Source: Streptomyces bikiniensis (GTDB lineage: Bacteria > Actinomycetota > Actinomycetes > Streptomycetales > Streptomycetaceae). Taken from it: 39,615 nucleotides of DNA. This document shows positions 26,962-33,832 of the stretch, piece after piece. The stretch is taken from positions 1 through 39,615 of the forward strand of contig JNWL01000055.1 of the NCBI GenBank assembly GCA_000716465.1, read 5' to 3'. The notes below the pieces were generated by a model. The model did not search any database. It was not told the DNA's origin and was given only the letters and a program-made list of their open reading frames with translations. The translations under genes and the position numbers were made by a program. The number at the start of each line of letters is the position of its first letter. The stretch's first letter is position 1.

Positions 26962-26994
26962 CAAAGTGGTGGGACTCTCCATCGCGGATGAGAG
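26949..26994. promoter_or_regulatory. 8-bp inverted repeat upstream of the mod operon (candidate operator)
   Basis: CTCTCATC (26949-26956) is the exact reverse complement of GATGAGAG (26987-26994), with 30 bp between. The near arm touches the -35 box. Such spaced symmetry would suit a dimer of dimers or looping; the HTH-TOBE protein is the obvious candidate binder. Chance cannot be excluded. Confidence 0.4.
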
Positions 26995-27033
26995 GCCGGT
27001 GGTAGGAAGTGACGAGAGGGGGCGTCCCCGGTC

Positions 27034-27645
27034 TCACGCCTCGGCCGGGAGGGTTTCCGCGAGCCGAGGGGGGCCGATCCAGATGCCCGTGACGGCGCTG
27101 ACGTAGCGGGCTCCGCAGCGGTCGGACGGGACGACGAGCTGCGGACCGGCCCCGTCGAGGTCCCGGCCGTCCGTCCGGGTCGCGAGGAGGACGGGGGCGT
27201 CGCCGAAGTCGGCGTCGATCTCCGCCCACGACAGAAGAGCGTGGTGTCCGTCGCCGCCGTTCACGGCGAGCAGGAAACGGGCGCGCTCCTTGCGGCACGC
27301 GGGGTCGAAGCGGGGCAGGGCAGCGGCGACGACCTCCCGCAGGAGCGGGCCGGCGAAGGTGTGGTGCTGGGGTCCCGCGGTGGCGCAGTCGAAGACGACC
27401 TCGGCCCGGTGCTGCTCCCAGCCCCGGCGCAGGTCGGCGACGGTGAGCACGGCGGGGCGGGCCACGTCCCCCCGGAGCGTGAAGGATCCGGCGGGGGTGG
27501 GGGCGGGAGCGGGCCTGGATACGGATACGGATACCGGTGCGGGTGCGGGTGTGGCCGGTGCGGGTGCGGGTGCAGATGTGGATACGGGTGCGGGTGCGGG
27601 TGTGGCGGTGGGTGTCGGGTGGGGTGCGGCGTTCGGTCGGCTCAT
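27034..27645 (-). CDS. small molybdopterin-domain oxidoreductase (sulfite-oxidase-like fold)
   Basis: This 203-residue protein starts at ATG 27645 after GAGGGGACC. The first 50 residues are a Pro/Ala/Val/Ser low-complexity stretch (APAPVSTSAPAPAPATPAP) coded by GTGCGG-like hexamer repeats. The rest resembles the sulfite-oxidase molybdopterin domain: SFTLRGDVARPAVLTVADLR, FDCATAGPQHHTFAGPLLRE with a Cys where the family ligates Mo, then GGDGHHALLSWAEIDADFGD, VLLATRTDGRDLDGAGPQLV and VSAVTGIWIGP. At about 150 residues the domain is shorter than full sulfite oxidases. No export signal is seen. It lies alone between the mod operon and the hydroxylase genes. Cofactor binding is plausible but not certain; the substrate is unknown. 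Confidence 0.75.
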   Translation of the reverse strand: MSRPNAAPHPTPTATPAPAPVSTSAPAPAPATPAPAPVSVSVSRPAPAPTPAGSFTLRGDVARPAVLTVADLRRGWEQHRAEVVFDCATAGPQHHTFAGPLLREVVAAALPRFDPACRKERARFLLAVNGGDGHHALLSWAEIDADFGDAPVLLATRTDGRDLDGAGPQLVVPSDRCGARYVSAVTGIWIGPPRLAETLPAEA

Positions 27646-27777
27646 CGTCGGTCCCCTCGCTGCGGTCGGTGCGGCGGCTGCGCGCAGTGATACCCGACCG
27701 AGGGAGCGGAGAACCGCGATTGCCACCCGAATCTGGCTGGTGGGGCCGCATCTGTGAGCTTTCTACGAGACCGTCCT

Positions 27778-30576
27778 TCACCTCTGCACGTCCTTTCGGA
27801 CGGCGTTGCGCGCCTGCCGGTCGAGGGCGAGCCAGACGCGGTCACGGGTCACCGGCAGTTCGGTGAAGCGGATGCCCGTGGCGTCCCGCAGGGCGTTGGC
27901 GAAGGCGGGGGCGACCGGGTTGAAGGGGCTCTCGCTCATCGACTTGGCGCCGAGGGGGCCGATCGCGTCGGACGTCTCCGTGAAGTGGACCTCCGTGCGC
28001 GGGACGTCCGCGTACTGGGGAAGCCGGTAGCGGCGGAACGCGGCCGTGGTGACCTCGCCGCGCTCGTCGACGCGCACGGTCTCGAAGAGCGTGGCGCCGA
28101 GGGCCTGGGCGACCCCGCCCTCGACCTGGCCCCGGCACTGCATCGGGTTCATGACCTTGCCGGCGTCGGCCGCGTGGACGCTGCGCAGGATGCGGATCTC
28201 CCCGGAACCGGGGTCGACGGCGATCCGGAACCACTGCGCGTTGAAGGCGACCGAGCGCGGCGAGCCGCCCCAGTGCCCGTCCGCCGCCAGCTCCTCCGCG
28301 GCGCCGAGCGCGTGCCCCGCCTCGTACAGCTCCTTCAGCGTCACCGTACGGCCCGCGCAGTCGACGGACTCGGCGCCGAGCACGCACAGGTGGCGGGCGA
28401 CGCCGGTGTGCCGGGCGGCGAGGGTGCGGAGGCGTTCGGCGAGGGAGGTCGCCGCGAGGAGGACGGCCTTGCCGGCGACGACGGTGCCGGCGGAGCCGAA
28501 GGCGCCGGTGTCGTGGCGCACGACGTCGGTGTCGGACTGGCGGACGGTGAGCCGGTCCCCGGTGGTGTTGAGGGCGCCGGCGGTGATCTGCTGGTGGACG
28601 GTGGTGGTGCCGTTGCCGAACTCGGCCGTGCCGACCGCGATGTCGTACGTCCCGTCCTCCAGGAGCGAGACCCGGGCGTCGGCGTAGTGGCCGCCGGGCG
28701 GCCCGGTGGCGATCATCGCCAGGCCCGCGCCCTGCCCGACGAGCCAGCCCTCGGGGGCCTCTTCGGCGCTGGTGTCCTCGGCGAGGGCCTTCCGTACGAC
28801 GGAGAGGCACTGGTCGAGTCCGTACGAGGCGATGTGGAGGTCCTCCTCCTCGCCGATCGGGCTGTGCATGCCCTCCCCCGGGCCGATGACGTTCTTCTCC
28901 CGGAAGACGAGCGGGTCCATGCCGAGGCGGCGGGCGAGTTCGTCCATGGCGGACTCGACGGCGAAGGTGACCTGGCCGAGGCCGTAGCCGCGGAAGGCGC
29001 CGGCGGGGACGGTGTTGGTGTAGACGGAGTAGGCGTCGACCTTCTTGTGCGGGGCGCGGTAGACGGCGAAGGACTCGCCGACGCTGTGGAACATGACCGC
29101 CGGGCCGTGGTTGCCGTAGGCGCCGGTGTTCGACACCACGCGCATCCGTACGGCGGTGAGGGTGCCGTCCTTCCGGGCCCCGACCTTGATGCCGATGGTG
29201 AAGGGGTGACGGGTGGTGGCGCCGTGGAACTGCTCGGCGCGGGTGTACTCCAGTTTCACGGGTCGCCGCAGCTTCAGGGCGGCCAGGGTGACGATGTCCT
29301 CGGTGAGCATCTCCTGCTTTCCGCCGAAGCCGCCGCCGACGCGGCCCGCGACCACCCGCACCCCGTCCTCCGGCAGGCCGTACAGCGCGCACAGGGCGCG
29401 ACGGGTCAGGAACGGGGTCTGGGTGGAGGAGCGGACGGTGAGCCGCTCCCCCGTGCCGTCCTCCTTCGGCTCGAAGTAGGCGACGCAGCCGTGGGTCTCC
29501 AGGCTGGCGTGCTGGACCCGCTGGGTGCGGAAGGTCTCCTCGTGGACGACGTCCGCCTCCGCGAAGCCGTCCTCGACGGAGCCGATCTCGCCGTGGACCT
29601 CGCCCGCGACGTTGTTCCCGACCCGGGCGATGCGCTCCTCCGGCCCCTTGCCCGCGTGGAGGACGGGGGCGCCGGAGCCCATGGCCTCCTCCGGGTCGGT
29701 CACGTACGGCAGTTCCTCGTACGTGACCCCGATCCGGCGGCAGCCCTCCTCGGCGGCCCGCTCGCTGTCGGCGACGACGGCGGCGACCCGCTGGCCGACG
29801 TACCGGACGACGTCGTCCAGGACGCGGGTGTCCTCGGGGTCCTCGGTGGGATGCTCGTGGCGGGCGGAGGAGTAGAGCGTCTTCGGCGCGTCCTCGTGGG
29901 TGAGGACGGCGTGCACGCCGGGGACGCGGAGCGCGGCGGAGGTGTCGATCGCGACGATCCGGGCGTGCGGGTGCGGGGAGCGCAGCAGCTTCATGTGGAG
30001 CAGGCCCGGCACCTCGACGTCGAAGGTGTAGCGGGCGGTGCCGGTGACGACCCGGGGCCCGGCGGGGGCGCCGACGTTGCGGCCCACCGCTCCTCCCGCG
30101 CAGGGGCGTTCGGTGTGCTTCACGCCCCGTACGGCGTCCTCGATCGCCCGGTAGCCCGTGCAGCGGCAGAGGTTGCCCTTGAAGGCGCGGGGCAGGTCGT
30201 CGAGCTTGCCGTCGTCGTGCGGGGTGTCCCGCTCGGCCTCCAGGGCGGCGGCGGTCATGAGGAAGCCGGCGGTGCAGAAGCCGCACTGGTAGCCCTGTGC
30301 GTCGAGGAACCGCCGCTGTACGGGGTGGAGTTCGCCGTCCGGGGAGGCGAGTCCTTCGACGGTCGTGACGGCGCGGCCCTCCGCCCGTACCGCCGGGTAG
30401 AGGCAGCTGTGGACCGGCCGGCCGTCGACGTGGACCGTGCAGGCCCCGCAGTCGCCCGCGTCGCACCCCTTCTTCACCCCGAACCAGCCGCGCTCGCGGA
30501 GGTAGGTCCGCAGGCACTGGCCGGCGTGCGGCTCGATGTCGAACGGCCTTCCGTTGACGTGCACTTCGAAACTCAT
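27778..30576 (-). CDS. molybdenum hydroxylase with fused [2Fe-2S] and Mo domains (xanthine dehydrogenase type)
   Basis: This 932-residue protein fuses two subunits that are often separate. Residues 1-155 carry two [2Fe-2S] clusters: plant-type C38-x4-C43-x2-C46-x11-C58 and the second cluster Cys98, Cys101, Cys137, Cys139 (CGFCTAGF, CRCTGY). From about residue 170 it is the Mo-cofactor domain: GTARYTFDVEVPGLLHMKLL, GRVGGGFGGKQ, PAGAFRGYGLGQ and, near the end, GAKSMSESPFNPVAPAFANA, where the Glu is the expected catalytic base. ATG at 30576 follows GGAGGA and overlaps the FAD gene stop as ATGA. The PucR gene next door favours hypoxanthine/xanthine oxidation, but aldehydes or other N-heterocycles are possible. 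No XdhC maturation factor is in view. Confidence 0.93.
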   Translation of the reverse strand: MSFEVHVNGRPFDIEPHAGQCLRTYLRERGWFGVKKGCDAGDCGACTVHVDGRPVHSCLYPAVRAEGRAVTTVEGLASPDGELHPVQRRFLDAQGYQCGFCTAGFLMTAAALEAERDTPHDDGKLDDLPRAFKGNLCRCTGYRAIEDAVRGVKHTERPCAGGAVGRNVGAPAGPRVVTGTARYTFDVEVPGLLHMKLLRSPHPHARIVAIDTSAALRVPGVHAVLTHEDAPKTLYSSARHEHPTEDPEDTRVLDDVVRYVGQRVAAVVADSERAAEEGCRRIGVTYEELPYVTDPEEAMGSGAPVLHAGKGPEERIARVGNNVAGEVHGEIGSVEDGFAEADVVHEETFRTQRVQHASLETHGCVAYFEPKEDGTGERLTVRSSTQTPFLTRRALCALYGLPEDGVRVVAGRVGGGFGGKQEMLTEDIVTLAALKLRRPVKLEYTRAEQFHGATTRHPFTIGIKVGARKDGTLTAVRMRVVSNTGAYGNHGPAVMFHSVGESFAVYRAPHKKVDAYSVYTNTVPAGAFRGYGLGQVTFAVESAMDELARRLGMDPLVFREKNVIGPGEGMHSPIGEEEDLHIASYGLDQCLSVVRKALAEDTSAEEAPEGWLVGQGAGLAMIATGPPGGHYADARVSLLEDGTYDIAVGTAEFGNGTTTVHQQITAGALNTTGDRLTVRQSDTDVVRHDTGAFGSAGTVVAGKAVLLAATSLAERLRTLAARHTGVARHLCVLGAESVDCAGRTVTLKELYEAGHALGAAEELAADGHWGGSPRSVAFNAQWFRIAVDPGSGEIRILRSVHAADAGKVMNPMQCRGQVEGGVAQALGATLFETVRVDERGEVTTAAFRRYRLPQYADVPRTEVHFTETSDAIGPLGAKSMSESPFNPVAPAFANALRDATGIRFTELPVTRDRVWLALDRQARNAVRKDVQR

Positions 30577-31406
30577 CGGGCGTCCTCCTCCGGTGCGGTC
30601 AGCTCGCGGCGGACCTCCTCGGCGAGGCGCAGGCCCATGTGCCGGCGCCACTCGGGCAGTCCGTGGATGTCGTCGAACCAGTCCTCGTCCCGTACGGCGG
30701 CGTCGATCGCGGTCCGGAGCGCCTCGCGGGTGGGCGGGAGCGGGAACCAGAAGCGGAACGGGCGGACGGTGGCGGCGGTCACCGTGACCGCCAGCGAGCC
30801 GTCCACCGGATCGAGCGTCCCGATCACCAGGGCGCCTGACCTGCCGAGCCCGTACAGGGAGGCCTGCCGGAAGGCGGTACGGCACTCCAGCGCCCGTCCG
30901 GGCAGGGTCACCGAGCGCAGCAGTTCGCCCTCCGCGAGGTCCTTGACGCCCGCGCCCCGAATGAATTCGGCCACCTTCACCTCGCGCGTGGAGCCGTCCT
31001 GCGCCTGGAGGAGGCAGCTTCCGCCGAGGGCGGCGGCGAGCGAGATCATCGGCCCGGCCGGGAGGCCGTTGCACAGGTTCCCGCCGACGGTCGCCTCGTT
31101 CCAGATCTTGAACGAGGCGAGGAAGGCCCGGCAGCACTGCTCGAAGAGCGGGGCGGCGGGCGCGTCGAGGAAGCGTCGTCCGAAACGGGACAGCTGAGTG
31201 ATCGTGCAGGTCGCCGCGATCTCCAGCGAACCGTCCGCGTGGCGCGTGAGCGGTTCCCAGCCCATCCGGCTCAGGTCGATCAGCCGGCGCAGGTGCGGCT
31301 GGGGCTCGGAGAAGAGATAGGTCCCGCCTCCCAGCCACGCGTCCCCGGGCCGCCAGGGTTCGCGCCGGCGCGCGTCCCGCACGTCCGTGATCGTGTTGAG
31401 GTCCAT
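30573..31406 (-). CDS. FAD-binding subunit of the molybdenum hydroxylase
   Basis: This 277-residue subunit passes electrons from the Fe-S clusters to NAD or another acceptor through FAD. The FAD-binding blocks are AWLGGGTYLFSEPQPHLRRL and the pyrophosphate-binding ASFKIWNEATVGGNLCNGLP, followed by AGPMISLAAALGGSCLLQAQ. The C-terminal part (AFRQASLYGLGRSGALVIGT) is the CO-dehydrogenase flavoprotein C-terminal domain. ATG at 31406 follows a GGGGGGCGG ribosome site. Its stop TGA overlaps the next ATG by 4 bases (ATGA), so the two are translationally coupled and presumably made in equal amounts. It is transcribed divergently from the PucR gene. Confidence 0.93.
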   Translation of the reverse strand: MDLNTITDVRDARRREPWRPGDAWLGGGTYLFSEPQPHLRRLIDLSRMGWEPLTRHADGSLEIAATCTITQLSRFGRRFLDAPAAPLFEQCCRAFLASFKIWNEATVGGNLCNGLPAGPMISLAAALGGSCLLQAQDGSTREVKVAEFIRGAGVKDLAEGELLRSVTLPGRALECRTAFRQASLYGLGRSGALVIGTLDPVDGSLAVTVTAATVRPFRFWFPLPPTREALRTAIDAAVRDEDWFDDIHGLPEWRRHMGLRLAEEVRRELTAPEEDAR

Positions 31407-31550
31407 TCCGCCCCCCGCCTTCCGACCGGCGTCCTGCGACCGGTTCCTTCAGGCCAGTGAAGCCCGGCGGGGGCGTGCGGCACGACTGGACGCGCACCCG
31501 GAAATCGCCCCTCTCCCGGCCCTCGGCCCTGGAGGATCACCCAGGGGCTG

Positions 31551-31607
31551 TTTCCCCCCGAGAGCCGGGCATCTACGATGCAGCGACCCGCATTCGCCTC
31601 GTGAATG
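31551..31607. promoter_or_regulatory. divergent control region between hydroxylase operon and pucR-like gene
   Basis: TACGAT (31574-31579) with TTTCCC 17 bp upstream is a weak promoter candidate for the regulator gene. It is embedded in the inverted repeat GCATC-TAC-GATGC (31570-31582). A second inverted repeat, CATTC...GAATG, lies at 31591-31607. The 241-bp spacer (31407-31647) must also hold the minus-strand promoter, which I cannot place. Binding by the PucR-type protein is inferred. Confidence 0.4.
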
Positions 31608-31647
31608 TGAGGGCGGGCCCGTCCCGCGACCGCCCAAGGAGCCCCGT

Positions 31648-33183
31648 ATGCACGTCGACCACCTCCTCCGGCTCGACCGGCTGGACCTCTCGCTCGTCTG
31701 GGGCGACGAGGCACTGCTCGGCCGGGAGATCGCCGGGGTGACCGCGACCGACCTGGAGGACCCGGAGCGCTTCCTCCAGCCGGGCGAGGTGGTGCTGAGC
31801 GGGCTCGTGTGGTGGAGCCGGGACGGCGCCCCGGCCAAGACCGACCGCTTCGTGTCGGCCCTGAGCCGGGCGGGGGCCGTGGCGCTGCTCGCCGGGGAGG
31901 AGACCCACGGGCATGTGCCGCGCGAACTGGTCGACGCGTGCCGCAGGCACCGCGTCGCCCTCGTCGCCGTGCCCCCGCACACCAGCTTCCGGGCCGTCAC
32001 CGAAGCCGTGTACCTGCGCCGGTGGGGCGAGCTCCACCGGCACCCCGCCGACGACCACCACGCCCTGCCGGAGAACGTCCGGCTGGATCTCGACCGCGCC
32101 CTGGAGGGCGGCGCGACGACCGGCGAACTGCTCGACCGGGCCTTCGCCCACCTCGGCACGCCCGCCTGCCACCTGCTCACCCCCACCGGCCGGACCGTCG
32201 CCCGCACCGGCGGTACGGCGGAACTGCCCGCCCGGGAGGCCGTGGCGGTCCTGCGCGGCGGGCGGGGCACGACGCTGCGCGTCGAGGCCGAGGGCACGGA
32301 CTTCGACACCTGGTACCTGCACCTGCCGGAGGAGGGGCGGGTGCCCCCGAGGGTCCTCCAGGAGATGTCCGAACTCCTCGGCCGGCACCGGCGGCGCCGG
32401 GACCGGCGGCGGGCGGCGCACGACGCCGCCTCCGTGCGGCTGGTGGAGGCCATCGGCGCCCCGCACGCCGGCACCGACCGCCTGCGGGGCGCGCTGGCCT
32501 CCTGCGGTCTGGCGGACCGGGCCGCGTACACGGTGGCCGTCGCGGCCCTGGAGCCGGACGGGAACGGCGGTGCGGACGGCGTCGCCGCGCTCGCCGAGGC
32601 GCTCGGCCACCTGCCGTCCGTCGCGTCCGCCGTCGCCCGGGGCGCGGGCGGCGGGACGGTGGCCGTCCTCGCCCACGAGGGGGACGCGGCGGACGGGGTG
32701 AGGGAACGGCTGCGCGAGGTGTGGCCGCTGATCCGGGACCGCCGGCCGGAAGGCACCTGGCGGGTCGGCCTGAGCATGCCCGTCACCGCGCCCGCCGCGC
32801 TGAACGGCGCGCTCGCGCAGGCCCGTCACGCCCTCGCGGCGGCCCCCGCCCTGGCCCCGCCGTCCCCGCAGGTCGCCGGGGTCCGCGACCTCGGCGGACT
32901 GGCCCTGCTGCTCGCCGGCGTCCCCGCCGACGTGCGGGACGTCTACCGCGAGACCGTCCTGGGCCCCCTGACCAGAGCCGGGCGGGGGTCGGGCGCCATG
33001 CTCCTGGAGACCCTGGAGGTCTTCCTGGCGCACGACTGCTCCTGGACGAGGACCGCCGAGGCCCTCCACATCCACGTCAACACGGTCCACTACCGGGTCG
33101 AGCGCATCGAGGTCCTCACCGGCCGGGACCTGTCCCGCCTGGACGACCGGGTGGACCTGCGCGCCGCCCTGCTCTGCCGCTGA
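31648..33183 (+). CDS. PucR-family transcriptional regulator
   Basis: This 511-residue regulator starts at ATG 31648 after AAGGAGCCCCGT. Residues 1-125 are the PucR N-terminal domain (LLRLDRLDLSLVWGDEALLG, FLQPGEVVLSGLVWWSRDGA, HRVALVAVPPHTSFRAVTEA). A middle GGDEF-like/GAF-like region carries FDTWYLHLPEEGR and WRVGLSMPVTAPAALNGALA. The C-terminal helix-turn-helix is LLETLEVFLAHDCSWTRTAE then HIHVNTVHYRVERIEVLTGR, the standard HTH of this family. PucR proteins govern purine catabolism in Bacillus and related functions elsewhere; being divergent from a xanthine-dehydrogenase-type operon it probably controls it. The ligand cannot be read from sequence. Confidence 0.95.
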   Translation: MHVDHLLRLDRLDLSLVWGDEALLGREIAGVTATDLEDPERFLQPGEVVLSGLVWWSRDGAPAKTDRFVSALSRAGAVALLAGEETHGHVPRELVDACRRHRVALVAVPPHTSFRAVTEAVYLRRWGELHRHPADDHHALPENVRLDLDRALEGGATTGELLDRAFAHLGTPACHLLTPTGRTVARTGGTAELPAREAVAVLRGGRGTTLRVEAEGTDFDTWYLHLPEEGRVPPRVLQEMSELLGRHRRRRDRRRAAHDAASVRLVEAIGAPHAGTDRLRGALASCGLADRAAYTVAVAALEPDGNGGADGVAALAEALGHLPSVASAVARGAGGGTVAVLAHEGDAADGVRERLREVWPLIRDRRPEGTWRVGLSMPVTAPAALNGALAQARHALAAAPALAPPSPQVAGVRDLGGLALLLAGVPADVRDVYRETVLGPLTRAGRGSGAMLLETLEVFLAHDCSWTRTAEALHIHVNTVHYRVERIEVLTGRDLSRLDDRVDLRAALLCR

Positions 33184-33189
33184 CCCGGC

Positions 33190-33202
33190 CGGGACGGTCC
33201 CG
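33190..33202. terminator. short palindrome between convergent pucR-like and HTH-TOBE genes
   Basis: CGGGAC-G-GTCCCG spans 33190-33202 in a 25-bp convergent gap. The loop is too tight for a clean hairpin, but breathing of one or two pairs would allow it. It may be a weak bidirectional terminator. Confidence 0.35.
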
Positions 33203-33208
33203 TACGGT

Positions 33209-33607
33209 TCAGGCCGGGTCGACGTGCACGTCGGTCGACTTCACCCGGGCGGTGACCGTGACCCCGACGTCGAGCCCCAGCTCCTCGACGGCCTCGCGGG
33301 TCACCAGGGACACCAGCCGGTGCGGCCCCGACTGCACCTCCACCTGGGCGGCCACGTCGTCGGTCCGCACCCCGGTCACGATTCCCACGAAGGAGTTGCG
33401 CACCGAGGTCGGCACGTCGTCCTCCGGGACGGCGTGCGCCCCGGCGCCCCGCTCCCGGGCGAAGGCGGCCAGGGCCGCCCCCTCGACCACCCGCCGGCCG
33501 GCCCCGTCGCGCGCCACGGCCAGCCTGCCCCCGTCCGCCCACCGACGGACGGTCTCCGAACTCACTCCGAGCAGCCGCGCGGCCTGCCCCATGCTGTACG
33601 ACGGCAT
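33209..33607 (-). CDS. HTH-TOBE molybdate-responsive regulator, copy 2
   Basis: This 132-residue protein is a clear paralogue of 26535-26924. It has SYSMGQAARLLGVSSETVRR and WADGGRLAVARDGAGRRVVE in the helix-turn-helix and SVRNSFVGIVTGVRTDDVAA, HRLVSLVTREAVEELGLDVG and TARVKSTDVHVDPA in the TOBE/Mop domain. The Mop part is more alike than the linker, so both probably sense the same oxyanion. ATG at 33607 is preceded by GCGGGG and, 6 nt away, TAGAGT; this suggests leaderless transcription as for copy 1. It converges with the PucR gene and diverges from the nitrate reductase gene, which it may regulate. Confidence 0.9.
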   Translation of the reverse strand: MPSYSMGQAARLLGVSSETVRRWADGGRLAVARDGAGRRVVEGAALAAFARERGAGAHAVPEDDVPTSVRNSFVGIVTGVRTDDVAAQVEVQSGPHRLVSLVTREAVEELGLDVGVTVTARVKSTDVHVDPA

Positions 33608-33613
33608 CCCCGC

Positions 33614-33619
33614 ACTCTA
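33614..33619 (-). promoter_or_regulatory. -10 box of HTH-TOBE copy 2 (candidate leaderless start)
   Basis: TAGAGT on the minus strand (33619-33614) lies 6 nt before ATG 33607. The match to TANNNT and the spacing mirror copy 1. No good -35 is visible. GGGG directly before ATG could be a poor ribosome site instead. Confidence 0.45.
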
Positions 33620-33775
33620 GGGGGTGCCCGGCGGGCCGGGGGCGTGCGGAGTGTCCTCCGCGACCGGGAAGAACGGCGTGCCGGCGCGGTGCTCACGGCG
33701 CTCCGCCCCCTCGTCGTGCGTCCGGTGTAACGCCCCGTGCGCGAGGGGCGTGATCGTCCGGAAACCGGGTCTTCC

Positions 33776-33813
33776 TACGGTCGGTGGGCGTGGGAGACCT
33801 CCCACCCGGGAGG
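33776..33813 (+). promoter_or_regulatory. leader of the nitrate reductase gene: possible -10 and hairpin
   Basis: TACGGT (33776-33781) is a possible -10 box, the same hexamer as at the mod operon. CCTCCC (33798-33803) and GGGAGG (33808-33813) form a 6-bp hairpin with a 4-nt loop, 19 nt before ATG 33833, and could hinder or tune ribosome access. The 225-bp spacer 33608-33832 shows nothing else clear. Confidence 0.35.
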
Positions 33814-33832
33814 ACGACGGAGAGGGGTGCCG

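Noticed and set aside
27517..27630. GTGCGG-like hexamer repeat as a possible mobile or CRISPR-like array
   Set aside because: It is a coding simple repeat inside the N-terminus of the small Mo-domain protein, with no spacers.
27754..31197. 1147-codon plus-strand frame over the Mo hydroxylase genes
   Set aside because: The minus strand has Fe-S, Mo and FAD motifs with proper ribosome sites and ATGA coupling.
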